Shown here: piece by piece, positions 22,394-33,803 of the stretch
How the letters are laid out: the number at the start of each line of letters is the position of its first letter
Numbering within the stretch: position 1 is the stretch's first letter
Assembly (NCBI GenBank): GCA_003024175.1
Contig: MDYQ01000042.1
Coordinates: forward strand, 62,001 to 126,000
Reading direction: 5' to 3'
DNA: 64,000 nt
From: Planoprotostelium fungivorum
Lineage: Eukaryota > Evosea > Variosea > Cavosteliida > Cavosteliaceae
Made by a program: the position numbers and the translations under genes
Notes under the pieces: generated by a model
The model's database searches: none
What the model saw: only the letters and a program-made list of their open reading frames with translations
Told to the model about the DNA's origin: nothing

Positions 22394-24352
22394 ATGGCAG
22401 TCGACTCGAATACCCCAGTTATTGAAGAAGAGGACACTTCTAACGTCAACTTATGGGAACAGATCTTAACGAAAGCGTCTCGCTCCGTTGCTGATCGCGT
22501 CGAATCTTCGAATGCAGTCTTTTTAGGTGTGCTGATGGATAATACTGGTCTCAGGCATCTCTGAATGCAACAGGAAATCGGTTAACGGGAAAATCGACCC
22601 TCCTGGCGAAAATTCAAGGTTTGGATGTGAGCAATCTGAAGAAAGGCATTGCTCTCGACTATGGCTTTGTGGACATCTTCGCTAGCTCAGATGATGATGG
22701 TGATCTGACCGCGATGTTCGATTCCTGACGAGTAGATAGATCCTATCTCTAGGATGAATTTATGGCAATTAGAAGGAGACAAGGAGTATGCCGACTTACT
22801 CACCTTTGCCATGGGAAAGAATGCCATATCTCGTTCCATCGTGGTCATCACCTTGGACATGTCCCAACCGTGGAATGCATTGGACGACCTCCAAAAGTGG
22901 CTCACCGTTTTGGAGGGACACATCAAGTCTGTCCATCAGCAATTGACCCCAGGAGCCATCGATGAACTCCGCAGTAACCGTGAGTCATCACAATACAAAA
23001 CATCTCACCCTCTCGATGAGAGACTGAGGAGTGATCAGAGGTATCTGACATATTGGTGTACAATGAGATGGCAGCTGGAGAGGAGGGAAAGGCAAACGAA
23101 GCGAAGACACCGATGAGAAGAACGAGAAAGACAGCAGAGGAACTCACGAACGCTGTGTTACCCGAAGGTACATCAACATCCATCATGATGCCATGTGTCA
23201 CACATGTCCTTCTATTGTCTAACGTGTTGAAAGGTGTTCTGACAGAGAACCTCGGTGTTTCCATTGTAGTTGTATGTACAAAGGTGCGTCATCTCATTTC
23301 GAACAACATCAGAGTGACATTCAAACAGACGGATCAGATGGCACAATTAGAGAAAGAATACAACTATAAAGAATCACACTTTGAGTTCATCCAGCAATCC
23401 ATACGACGAGTCTGCATCCAATGTGAGTCCTCCACACCCATTCATCACCCATCTTCACGAGGACATGTCCTGACGTTCAATATCAGACGGAGCGGCATTG
23501 ATCTACAGCTCGGCACGTAAAGACATCAACTGTGACCTGTTGCTGTCTTACCTTAGACACCGAATGTACGGAACGGAGATCACGTCAAAGCCCCAATTGA
23601 TGGAGAAAGAGGCCATCTTCATTCCCGCCGGTGCAGATTCTCTCACAAAGATCAAGTTGGACTTCAACGAGAACCAGTCACTCACAAAGGACTTTGACGC
23701 TCCCTTCTCTTCCGTTATCCCCATTCCAAAGAGATTACAGAACACGGTGAGTCATCATCATGATGATGCCACGATGGCGATGATGGGACGATCGGATGAC
23801 CGTGTGCAGGACAAGGCTAACTTGGAGATACCTTCCGTTGCCGAAGATGACCAAGAGTTTCTGATGAAGCACCGTGAGACGCTGGATAAGGAGGACGTGA
23901 AGGACAGAGAGAAGAACAAATCGGGCTTCTTGGCTTCGCTCCAGAAGATCGGAGGACAGACGACGGTGAGAAAAACTCATCATCATCGTCTAGTTGATGA
24001 CATTCCATCAGGAGATGCAAGCCACGGCGGCTGCAACTGGAACGAGTCAGTCTGCCCCTGTGACGGCCACCAGCACACCCATCACCTCTAAAGCAACCTC
24101 CAGCGACCGTCTGTCTGCCGCCACGGTGAGTCGTCCACCGTCACGCTTCTTCCTGACTTGAAACAGCAACAGCTGGGTGGAGGGGAGACTAAGGGTGAAT
24201 CCGAGAACGCCGTGCTGAACAACTTCTTCACCAGTCTCATCAACAGAGACACACGTAAGACACCAGCCACGAAGAGCAGCGGACCTGCCATGTCTACAGA
24301 AGACATCGCCAAGCACTTGCAGAAGCTGCGCCAGTCCATGAACAATAAATAG
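22394..24352 (+). CDS. DLIC: Cytoplasmic dynein light intermediate chain
   Basis: Accessory subunit of the dynein motor that links the heavy chain to cargo adaptors. Starts MAVDSNTPVIEEED, then NLWEQILTKASRSVADR. A P-loop (GNRLTGKSTLLAKIQG) forms once a 26-base intron (about 22529-22554) is removed. The GTPase-like domain continues: ALDYGFVD, RMNLWQLEGDKEYADLL, VVITLDMSQPWNALDDLQKW, GVSIVVVCTK, LIYSSARKDINCDLL, and MEKEAIFIPAGADS. The C-terminal part is low-complexity and ends with the adaptor-binding helix (AVLNNFFTSLINRD) and a coil. Domain order and length match DLIC1/2. An AATAAA at 24344-24349 directly precedes the TAG stop. The convergent C1D stop is only 11 bases away. Confidence 0.92.
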
Positions 24353-24363
24353 TTTTCCTCCAT

Positions 24364-25002
24364 CTATTTCTTTCTCTTCTTGTTCTCTCTCTGTTTGTTG
24401 GTGGTCGCGACCTTCTTGGGCTCCTCCCATCCTTGTTCTTTCTCATCCGTCTTCTCTCCCTTCTCTTCTCCTCCCTTCTCTTCATCTTGATCGGTCAAAG
24501 CATGGTTGATGAAACGATTGGCGGCGGCAACATTCAATTTCATGGACGCTGTTGGAGTCAATCATAAGATAAAAGTCGAACGAGACTCACGTTTGTCTGT
24601 GGCGGACTTGATCTTGTTCATGTATTCTCTGACTCTCTCCTGCATGTGTTTAGTATCGGTGGTGATGAGATGTTGCACGTACCAACTCTTGCTTCACTGG
24701 GTGTTCCAATGGGTTCTCACCTTTCACTCGGAGAAAAACTGAAGTGATCAGCGATTCGATTGATGAGGAGGACATCACGAACCAAAGTACAGAGAATGAA
24801 GAGTATATGCCATCAGAGTTAATAATTTGGCCTGGTCGGTAGCCTCTAATGAATCTGCAATCTGTGCGGGTGTTTTGGTGGCGAGCGTAGAGAGGCATTG
24901 TTCGACTGATGCGATTGAATCGGCAAGATCGTATATCAGGTCAGAGTTTTCCTCGTCATCCTGAGCCAAAAGAGGTCTCTTCGGTCGGGTTTCTGTCATC
25001 AC
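24364..25002 (-). CDS. C1D: C1D/Rrp47-like nuclear exosome cofactor
   Basis: Member of the Sas10/C1D family; C1D (yeast Rrp47/Lrp1) binds Rrp6 and helps the nuclear exosome process rRNA and snoRNA precursors. Exon 1 starts MTETRPKRPLLAQDDEEN, with helices up to AKLLTLMAYTLHSLYF. After short introns come VFLRVKGENPLEHPVKQEL and ERVREYMNKIKSATDKR, which match the C1D core (NPKEHPVKQELERI), then LNVAAANRFINHAL. The tail is long and highly charged (Lys/Glu-rich), probably a nuclear signal and RNA-binding part. Small single-domain length of about 160-170 residues, as expected. It lies upstream-to-downstream of the RasGEF gene on the same strand, 185 bases away. Confidence 0.88.
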
Positions 25003-25187
25003 TCCGATGTATGATAATGTTCTCGTGATGTTCTTCGTTGTAAAGCACGAAAACGACTCCCACTATTTCACGATATTTCTCACGTGTGTAAAGAAGCACC
25101 TCTATCACAATCATGAAGAGAAACGAATCACACCAGGTGGCAACGATCACAAGCGAAGAAATAGAGCAACGAAAAAGAATATATCTA

Positions 25188-28100
25188 TCACACAGCAGAG
25201 GAAGGAAACTTGACCCTCAGTTCTTGCAACCTTGACAACAACTCGGTCGAGTCCGGTCTCCTCTCCACGTCCTTCTCGATGCATTGTTTGTGGATGTGAA
25301 ATATGGCAGCGAACAGTTCGTCCTCCTGACACAAAGTCGCCACGTTCTCTGGGTACTAGTCTGTGATCAGCCACCGACAATGGAGATGATCATCTCACCT
25401 TTGGAGGGTTTCCTGCTTCGATGTAATCGAAGAGCTCGTTGTTGTTCATCCCACAGTTTCGGTAAGGAATGTCCAATGTCATCAGCTCGTACAGCAGCAT
25501 TCCAAACGACCACACGTCGGCCTTGGTGGTCAGTCCCTTTGGTTTTCCAGAGCATTTTCCAAACACTGAAGAGTGATTAGATGATGAGATCAGAAGAGAT
25601 CAGATGAGATCAGATGGAAAGTTGTCTTTACCTTCAGGGGCTCTAAACTCTGTGGTTCCCAGATTGCACTTGGAGATCACTTCATTGCGGCTGGAGAGCT
25701 CCTCGGCTTCACCAAAGTCGCCGATCTTGAATGAAAGTGAAATCTTGTTGTTCTTCACCGATTTGACCACAAAGACGTTCTCGCTCTGCCCTCGTCATCC
25801 ACCATAATAACAGCTTCTATCTCACCTTGATGTCCAAATGTGCCACAGGCCGGGGTAGTGTGTGCAAGAAGACTAACCCGTGAGATATCTGATCCATTCA
25901 GACTCGAACAGAACATCGACCTCACCTGCATGGCCAGCTCTAAGATCTCCTCGCTAGAGAAGTTGGTCTGCGTCTCCCTCTTCTTATCAATAAATGAGTG
26001 AAGACTCTCCATGTAGAAAGACATGAAGATGCAGATCTCTTTTCCGGGCTGAGACGAATGTCCCAAGTACTTTGCAATGTTGGGATGCTCCGGGATATTG
26101 CTCATGATGCGAATCTCCTTCTTGATGGAATCCAACATCTCCTCGCAGCAGTCACGAATGTCGAACCTACGTCGTCTCAGCTCTCTCGTCCTCACTTGAC
26201 GCTCACCATTTGACCGCGATGGTGAAGCCCTGTAAGACTGCACGGAAGATACCGGATGCCGATCCACCCTTCCCCAGGGGCTCGTTGAAATCGATGTCCG
26301 CCTCGTCAAAGTTGATGACGTAGGTCTTGGGAGAAGCAGTGAGAGAATCTGCACCGGTTACATCTTGTTCACTCTTCTTTCGGAAGAAGGAGCCGTTTCG
26401 GAAGAATTTGAGGGGGTTGGACACCTGTGATCGTCAGACGAAATTGAGTCCTGAGGGCTTCACCTTCGTCTTCTCCTTCTTCGGTGAGCGAGTTGGAGAG
26501 GTCACGTTGAAGGGTGAAGTGTTGGTGGCGGGGGAGGAGGGTGCGCTGGCTTTCGGAGGAGAAGAGATGCTGTTGACCAGGGAGGGAGAATTCTCGTTGG
26601 AGCAATCGGAATTGGACAGAGACCTCGCGGGTGACCTGAAAGAAATGAATAAAAAGATGGGATTTCGAAATTCACTTTTGTCCCTGATCTAAGAGGGAAG
26701 TGTAGCTGGTGGACAAGACTTGAGGTTGCATGGCCAAGGCAAGTCGTGATGACATCCTCTGCAGTTCGTTGTCGAAGCGGAGTGTGACGGGCTTCAATTG
26801 GATGTCCGCCGGGGGGAAGTTGTACCTCACTCGCTGGGAGTCTGTGAACTTGGTGATGAGACGGTGAGTCTTCTCGGTGTTGGGCTGCACGATGAGAGCG
26901 TGTAAGTCTTGTTTGGTGAGGACACTGAAATCGTTCAGATCGTGAGGGAGGAGGACACTCACAGGTAGGGGATGTATGGCGCTTTCGCGGTCGCGATCGC
27001 AGTTCGCAGATTCTTGAAATCGCTCTCTGCGGAGGTGAGCTCCTGCAGTTCGGCGTACATCTTGTTGATCTTCACCGGCTGTCTCTTGAATGCCTGATGA
27101 AACGTAAATTGAAAAGATTTCATTCTCTATCGTCACCTCCTTCAGCCTGGACATGATCTGACCCCTCAGAGACAGCACGGCGACAGCGGTGAGCTGAAAG
27201 TTGTGGAGGGATCTCAACTCTTTCGCGAGCTCGATCATCTTACCGACCATACCGACCACGTGGTGGACGTCGCATTCCAATATAACGGTGAGAATCCAGC
27301 GAGAGAAGTGGATCGAATGCTCCTCGATGGCTTGTATGACCTGAAGTTGTGAGTCATCATGATGGGGTGATGGGTTATCCTCTCACTTCGGTTCGTCTGC
27401 CACTGGCGTATCCCATCAGATCGTCGCTCTTGATCTTCCTGAAATCTCTCGCCAATTTGAGTGTGATGGCTCTCGCGTAATCTCCCGTGTTCACTTTCAA
27501 GAAACTTGGTTCTTCCGTCTCCACCTGCGGCTGGCGATGAGAGATGATCGACATGGATGGGAGCATCACCTGGAACGAGCGGACGGAAACGGTCTTCTTT
27601 ACGAGTCTCTTGTTCTTGTAGCGGTTGACGGTCTGCTTGTGTAGGTTCTGCATAAATTCCGCGGCCGATTTCTCATCGAGGACACCTCTGACGAAGATGT
27701 GGATCAAGATGATTGCGCTGCGAGTCATCTCAGAGAATCTCTTGTTGTCTGCAAAGAGAGCACGGATGAGACGCAACGTCTTCTTCTGGACCTCTTCTAG
27801 CATCTTCCTCTGCTCGATGAAGGCGATCCGATCGACACAACCCGTCGACTTCATAGAATATCTTCGTGGGTCAGAGGAGAAGATGAAAGATGGATCACCT
27901 CTTCACGAGTTTCATCACGAGCTGCTCTGGAGGGCAAGATCCACAGAGAGGGCTGTCGATGAAGTTGTTGATGACTTCTTCGTCTGAAACGGTTGAGTTG
28001 AGAGTGACATCGTGTGCGACCCTACCTAAGGTTCCAAAGGGCGAGGTGAGTTTCTGGATGGCACCATTGATGCCTGACAAGAGTGCGTCTGCGCTCTCTC

Positions 28101-28726
28101 CCGCCTTGATCTCGGATGGAAGATCGTATTCAGGCTCTTCATCTTCCTTCTGCTTGCTCTCGGCGCAATCTGTGAGACATCAGACCATTTGGAAACGGAC
28201 TCAGGGGGACTCACAACTGGTGGAATAGAAAGAGTAGAATCCCTCCCAGAGATATCTGATCAGACGTAAGGAGAAGATAATATACATGATCCTCACCTGG
28301 TTTTAGAGAGACGATGGAAGAGCTTGCATACTGCGGAAACAGCGACAAGATCGACCATCTCTAGTTGTGAAAAGATGCGAAGGAGTAATGCCTCGTCTAG
28401 AAAGAGGATGGTCATATGAAAGTCCTTCTTGAAATTGGAGGACTCTAAGATAGATACACGTGATACGCGAGAAGGTGATACAGTGGTTGAGAGAGAGTGA
28501 GCATCTTGTGAATTATGTAAAAGTCTGATTTGGTTCTTGGTCGCCTCTAAATCAAGTTTGAGGCGGTGAATCTCGCTCATCTTTTGAGAGCCGCGGACCT
28601 CTTTGATTCTCTGCATATCGATCTCTGAAAGAGGATTATTCATCGTATAGAAGGAAAGAACTGACCTCTCTTGACGGGAACATCTTTCAGTTCGTCCTTG
28701 AAGAGTCTTCTTGAGACAGACGCCAT
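25188..28726 (-). CDS. F-box / RasGEF / protein kinase fusion
   Basis: One continuous gene reading through about 15 short introns. The start MASVSRRLFKDELKDV is followed by a coiled coil and an F-box (LFLDEALLLRIFSQLE, AVCKLFHRLSKTR) near 28310-28420. A RasGEF-N region follows (PPEQLVMKLVKR), then the CDC25/RasGEF domain (27380-26750): HFSRWILTVILECD, AKELRSLHNFQLTAV, SDFKNLRTAIATAKAPYIP, HDLNDFSVL. A Ser/Pro-rich linker continues in frame (KSPARSLSNSD; then KTK joined to VSNPLKFFRNG) into a kinase: PLGKGGSASGIFRA, IAVKW, VAHLDIK, SFKIGDFGEAEE, TTEFRAPE, TKADVWSFGMLLYE. The HxD and DFG residues are present, so the kinase may be active. It would couple Ras activation to phosphorylation and, through the F-box, to SCF-type ubiquitination. 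The family of the kinase (TKL- or STE-like) is unsure. Confidence 0.85.
25578..25618. repeat. 10-base tandem repeat in kinase intron
   Basis: The unit agatgagatc / agaagagatc repeats about four times within an intron of the fusion kinase gene. Confidence 0.55.
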
Positions 28727-29062
28727 CTCTGGTCGCCCGCCGGAATACAGCCCAGCCGTTTTGAGGTCGAAAAATTGAAATTCGAATTTACGCGCCAAAT
28801 TTTCGCATCTGCGAAGAGAGAAATACTCTCTGTTTCAAGTTCACCTATGAAAGTTCTTGACGAAAATACCTCTCAACATAGCGATATGGACACAACCAAC
28901 CTGATGAGAGCAGTCGCGACCTCTTTTTCAAGCAATGCATTGTGTGTTCACTTTCATCTGACGGTGTCAAGTGATTCATCACTGAAGATACAGAGACAGT
29001 CTCGTTCTGATCCTGTTGCATGAACACACAAAAATCGAGGACAGAAAGTATCGATGGCTTTA
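28727..29062. other. Intergenic stretch, nothing recognised
   Basis: Lies upstream of the RasGEF fusion gene and downstream of the LamG gene, both on the minus strand. The RasGEF promoter is expected here. No coding signal I trust. Confidence 0.4.
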
Positions 29063-30155
29063 TTACATGACCAAGGCCAAGAGAGCAGCGGAAGCTACAA
29101 AGAGGGGTGCGATGATGGAGCTGGAGCCGGTGTTGCCGGTGATGGTTCCGGTGACACCGCTGACGGTGGTGAAAGTGCTCTTGGTTCCGTCGCTGGTTTC
29201 GGTGGGGGTCACCACGGTGGTGAAGGTGCTGCTGGTGGCAGCGGCGTCGGTGTTGGAGGATGAGGTGGAGGTCGACGATGTGACAGTGGAAGAGGTAGAT
29301 GAGGTAGAAGAGGTGGAAGAAGTGGTGGCAGCCAGGAGATCAGTTCCGTTGTAGATGGTCTGGATCTGCTGGGCGGACAGCTCGACGTTGTAGACTCTCA
29401 GCTCATCGAGAGCTCCGTGCCATGCACCTCCACCGTTGACGGCGGCACCGTTGGCGGTACCTCCCACGGTGACGTTCTTTCCAGAGTTACCGTTGAGACC
29501 GACGTTGGCGAAGGTCTTGGTGTCGTACTGCACACCATCGAGGTAGACGGTCACTTGAGTGTTGGTGACGGTGACGGCGACTGTAGAAGGTGAGATGAGA
29601 GATGGAAGGTGCGGTCTCACCGTGGTGGAAAGCATCGGCGACGTACTGGGTGGTGAGGGCAGGGGTGTTGTAGACGTTGTCACCGGGGAGAACGACGGTC
29701 CACTGCTTGTTACCGACGTTGTATTGGAGTTCAAGACCCTGAGCGTCGTTGTAATTGTTCTTCTGAGAGATGATCTACATCGTTGAGTCGTGATTCACAC
29801 ATTGGACAGGTGTCACCTTCATGTAGGAATTGTCGGGGGTGGCTGAAGCGATGATCGAGCTGTCGATGGAAAAGAAAGAGGAGATGGTGAGAGGGGCGAC
29901 GAAGGACCAGTCTCCAGCGGTGAAGTAGAGATCAGTGGTGGCTCCGTTGGGGTTGAAGCGTGTGGCGTTGTTGAATTTTCCTACGATGGAGGTGGGGGCT
30001 CCTGCGACAGTGGGGGCTCCTCTGGTGAAAGCTCCCTCGTCGGTGCCGGGCACGGAGTCGAAAGAGTAGCGGAGCTGGAGGTTGCTCGCTGAGAGGATCT
30101 GAGCGGCACAGATGGCCAAGATGGCAGAGGCCAAGATGAAGCGAGAGGTGTGCAT
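29063..30155 (-). CDS. Secreted LamG-like surface protein with GPI-type tail
   Basis: Starts MHTSRFILASAILAICAAQ, a signal peptide cleaved around ILSAS. One concanavalin/LamG jellyroll domain follows: LQLRYSFDSVPGTDEG near the start and the closing signature WHGALDELRVYNVELSAQQI. Two short introns (near 29590-29625 and 29775-29815) join the halves. The C-terminus is a long Thr/Ser run (TSSTSSTSSTVTSSTSTS), likely O-glycosylated, then a hydrophobic end (SIIAPLFVASAALLALVM), typical of a GPI-anchor signal. Such proteins usually bind sugars or matrix at the cell surface. An AATAAA overlaps the stop codon on the coding strand. Codon use is strongly GC-biased, suggesting high expression. Confidence 0.85.
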
Positions 30156-30839
30156 GTCGTTGGTGTGGTACTTGCTGGCTGTTCGCTGGGGCGAGAATGA
30201 GGTTCGGACCGGGAAACCCCTTCCTACTTGCGTGCGGAGTTTTCCATCGGTTTTCACGTTACAGTTCTGATCTCAATCTTTTCCACCGGTTGAGAAGTTA
30301 CATTCAGCAGAACGTCCTCGCCACCTTGTCTCTCTCCCTACGAATCAACGGAGCAAACCTCTAAGAATAGACGAACCTCGTATGAGTTCACGAGGGACGA
30401 AGACAACCACCAACTGATTTTATCACAACACCATGTGGCTCCGAGCCAGTGAAACGGATCGGGTGACTCCAAGAGAGACCCGAGTGCCTCGGCTGGAATC
30501 CGTTATCCTAACTCACAGACACACTCCTCTGAGACGGAGGAAGTGTGGAGCCTTGTTTTGTTTCACGCTGTCAATAGTCCTAAATTCTGAAAGGGTTTAC
30601 CCCTGACACCCGTCACAGAGAGTTAAAACTACACAAGCACAAACTTTCCGGTTCGTGCTGAACACCATCCGATCATCACACGAGAGCCGATGTGCAAGAA
30701 GAGACAGTGAAGAAAGACAACAGCATTTGAGAAGACCGTCTGCATGTGACGCTGGCACTAGAGTCACATTCGATCATCATCATCATCGGGAAAGACAGAA
30801 GGAAAGAGGATAGAACAAGAGGAATATATTGTATTGAGA
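30156..30839. other. Intergenic stretch of about 680 bases
   Basis: Holds the LamG gene's upstream region and the 3-prime flank of the next minus-strand gene. Only short open frames; no RNA gene or repeat recognised. A catcatcatcatc run lies near 30776-30788. Confidence 0.4.
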
Positions 30840-31471
30840 TTACTTTCTGGATCTTCCAGAGGATCTGCCGACAGATCCAGAGGAAGAAGAGCGAGTAGTC
30901 CGGCTCTTTGACTGAGAGGCAGATCGCTTGGGGACCTTCTTGGGTGGTGCGCGCGCTGGTTGTCTGCGCTTCTTGGGTCGGGGGCTGTCGTCTGTTCTCT
31001 CTCAGTGGAATTCTCCTCCCTTCTCCTCACCTTCATCCTCATCTTCCTCATCGTCATCCTGGGCGTCATCTCCAGAGTCTTGGTACTCGTCTTCTGGCTC
31101 ATCCTCTTCGTCATCCTGGCTGTCTTCAGACCCCTCCCTCTCTTTCATCTCACCTCTTCTTCTTCCTCCTCTTCCTCTTCTTCCTCCTCCACGACGGGTG
31201 CCTTCTTCTTTGGTGCGGCCTTCTTCTTTTCGGGGGCGGGGGCATCACCTTCCTTCTTCTCTTCTCCCTCCTTCTTCTCTTCTTCCTTCTTCTCCTCGCC
31301 TTCCTTCTTCTCTTCGGCCTTCTCTTCCTTCTTCTCTTCGGTCTTCTCTTCCTTCGTCTCTTCAGCCTTGTTCTCGGTACTGGTTTCTTCCGTTGGCTTT
31401 TCTGTAGTCGTAACCTCCTTGTTCTCGGTGGCCTCAGGGGCGGTCTCGGTCTTTGCTTCTTCTGCTGACAT
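30840..31471 (-). CDS. Acidic-then-basic low-complexity nuclear-type protein
   Basis: Three exons. Exon 1 (from MSAEEAKTETAPEATEN) is made of Glu/Lys/Thr repeats (EKKEGEEKKEEEKKEGEE) ending in a run of about 13 Glu. Exon 2 is Asp/Glu-rich (DSQDDEEDEPEDEYQDS). Exon 3 is strongly basic: DDSPRPKKRRQPARAPPKK, then Ser/Arg-rich to the stop (SSSSGSVGRSSGRSRK). PKKRRQP resembles a nuclear localisation signal. The acidic tract followed by a basic tail recalls histone chaperones and chromatin-associated proteins, but there is no fold I can name. No obvious orthologue. Compositional bias makes exact splice sites uncertain, although removing gtgag...ag introns keeps all three parts in frame. Confidence 0.7.
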
Positions 31472-32058
31472 TGCTGCTCTCCATATCAGTCTCCTCTCTC
31501 GTTTTCGGGGATGCATTATGAGATGTGAGCATAAGAAGGGACAGTTGGTCTTTCGAGGTTTTTCGAAGAAATGGGGTCGGTGAGAAAGTGGGGAGAGGTT
31601 GAAAGCGTTGAAAACGAGAGAATGGGTAATTTCACTGGGCAGACCGAGAAGAACGCAAGAGAAGCAAATGGGAGACAATGGGGTAGTTCTAGAGAAGATG
31701 AAAGACTCACTGTTTAATAGGAGGACCTAACGAGTATGGATCTTAAAGAGTGGTCTTCCGGAGCCCTTTGAGAAACGATAGAGAATTGAAGATGGGATGG
31801 GAAAGACCATCTCTTCAGAAATCCGGTTTTGTTCAACGGCATAAATTTCTTAACGTTAATAACCGTCTCTGCACACGTTCGTAAGCGCACAAAAATTTGA
31901 ATGTCATAACATTAGAGAAATGCCGTCTGTCCTTTGCTCTCCTCTCGGGTTTTAACTGCCTTCCAACGAACATCTTGGTCCTCAACACAACGTTCACATC
32001 ATCATCTCCTCTCGACACCTCTCGTCTGAAACAATAAATAAAAGGAGTAATGCACATT
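31472..32058. other. Intergenic stretch of about 590 bases
   Basis: Contains the upstream region of the acidic-basic protein gene and the 3-prime flank of WASP. The open frame running upstream of 31471 on the minus strand is an extension without an ATG-driven signal. Nothing else recognised. Confidence 0.4.
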
Positions 32059-33440
32059 TTATTCGTTGTCTGACCACTCGTCAGCGCCTTCATCTTCGTC
32101 TTGAGTACCGATGGCAGCTCTCCTGGCGTCCATAGCTCGGGCCAGTGTATCCGCTAATCCGACCGACGGTGGTGGGGGTGGTCTCTCCTCTGTTCTGTCC
32201 ACAGACTTGAGCGAAGCTCCACCTACCAGACATCACACTCTCTCCTCTCTTCGCTCTCACCTTGAATCTGAGACAGTAGATCGGGTGCCTTGTGTACAGG
32301 CGCAGGCTGTTTCATGAATCAGAAAGGATGGAGTGGGTGATGTGATCATGATGTGATGGTGTTGTGATGGATATGAATAGAGAGAAGTTGAATGTTTCGA
32401 TCGAGAGGAGAGGACAAGAGAGATTACCTTTGGACCACCCATAGGGGGTGGAGGGGGAGCAGAAGGAGGAGGAGGAGGGGGAGGAGCAGATGTAGAGCCG
32501 CCATTCTCTTCGATGATGTTCATGACGAAAGCGGCCGTGTCTTTGTTCTTCAGATCGTTCTTCGTGATACCAGCTGCTTGAAACAATTTCCTCCACTCGG
32601 CTGGAATGTTTCTGATTTCAAACTGGAGGACAGATCAGATCAGGTAATCGTAGGTGATGGTCATCGACACGAGCAAGGAGAGTGACTCACCGAGCCTTCT
32701 CCCGGATTCCACCCAATAGAAGACATGTGTCTAAAGTCAGAAGGCTCAGAGATGGCCAGATTATCAATGTCATCATCTCCTTTGGAGAAGAAGCCTCCGA
32801 AGATCTTCTTGATACCCGCCGTCTTACTAAAAATCTTCGCTTTGGCAGCTGGGGGCGTGTTGTTCTTGATGGGGGGACTGGTTGGTGCATGATGAGGGGC
32901 TGGAGGAAGAGCGGGAGGTCCTGAAGGAGATGAGGTGGCGAACGGTGTTGGATTGGCCGGAGGAGAAGTAGGGGTGGGAGATGATTGCGTGGACGACTGT
33001 TGCGTGGAGTCTTGAACGGCTTTGGCAAAATCAGCACATTCTCCTTCATCTGAAAAGTTGAGGCCAACTACAGCGTCATCTGTTTCGAATGCGGAGAGGA
33101 ATGAGGTCAATCCTTCGATTTCGAAGTCTCTGTAGATTTCTTGTGTGAAGAGAACAGATTGATCCTTGGCTCTCGTTAAAACTCGATGTCTCCAATAGAT
33201 CTCTCACCGCGAGGTCGATCACTTTGATGTGTGCCACCTGATTAGAAGTGGAGACGACTGCACAACCAGTGCATTCCTTCACCCAATTCTGACCGTAGCT
33301 TCTGTACAGTTCAACGACCGCAGTCGATTCCACCTGTATCATCGTCAGCGTTCTCTAGATAGAAGACGTACGCTTTCTTCTGATAACGATGCGATGATGG
33401 CATCGTGCTCCTCTTGCTCTAAGAGATAGGAGAAGCCCAT
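32059..33440 (-). CDS. WAS: WASP, activator of the Arp2/3 complex
   Basis: Actin nucleation promoting factor regulated by Cdc42/Rac GTPases. MGFSYLLEQEEHDAIIAS begins the protein. The WH1 domain follows (VVELYRSYGQNWVKE; DQSVLFTQEIYRDFEIEG; VVGLNFSDEGECADFAKAV), with a 43-base intron in its middle. A basic stretch (KTAGIKKIFGGFF) precedes the CRIB/GBD (ISEPSDFRHMSSIGWNP; IPAEWRKLFQAAGITKNDL). A polyproline part (SAPPPPPPPSAPPPPPMGG) leads to a WH2 motif (DLLSQIQGGASLKSVD), then the central and acidic parts (LADTLARAMDARRAAIGT; EDEGADEWSDNE). All modules are in the canonical order. AATAAA overlaps the stop. Together with the CARMIL-like, RasGEF and PKB genes it supports an amoeboid lifestyle. 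Confidence 0.95.
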
Positions 33441-33803
33441 GTCTCTGCCGATAGCGGTCTGATGATGTTCTGTCCTTTCACTATCCGATAGTCTACAATC
33501 TGAAAATATCCCTCACCGTGACACCTAACCCCTATCTGCTCTCTATGTCTCTATTCCTGGTGAGCTTCGCAGTGCGATGTATCTCCTCTTGATTAGGCAG
33601 GGTAAGCGAATCGAAGAGGTCAGGCAGACAAAATATATCTTCCCAATCATTTGAGCCACACCGCAATACAACCGGTTTAGTCTCATTTTTGCTTGGATGG
33701 GGGTGAGGCTGCGATCAATGGAACGGAAGCATTCTCATGTGATGATTAGAAGAGGAAGAAGAAAAAAATCAAGCGAACGCAAGATGAGCTGAAGGTATTT
33801 GTG
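33441..33803. promoter_or_regulatory. Divergent region between WASP and F-box gene
   Basis: About 360 bases separating two outward-facing start codons, so promoters for both are expected. No clear TATA box. An upstream exon of the F-box gene could lie here but I cannot show one. Confidence 0.4.

Noticed and set aside
29016-29354. Plus-strand frame rich in Val and Glu opposite the LamG tail
   Set aside because: It mirrors the Thr/Ser repeat of the minus-strand gene and lies downstream of no promoter signal.
30928-31583. Plus-strand frames rich in Ser, Leu and Phe opposite the acidic protein
   Set aside because: They are complements of the purine-rich Glu/Lys repeat, so their length is a composition effect.
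31145-31678. A 177-codon minus-strand frame as the full start of the acidic protein
   Set aside because: The frame upstream of 31471 lacks a good ATG context and looks like ordinary intergenic sequence; MSAEEAKTET is the natural start.
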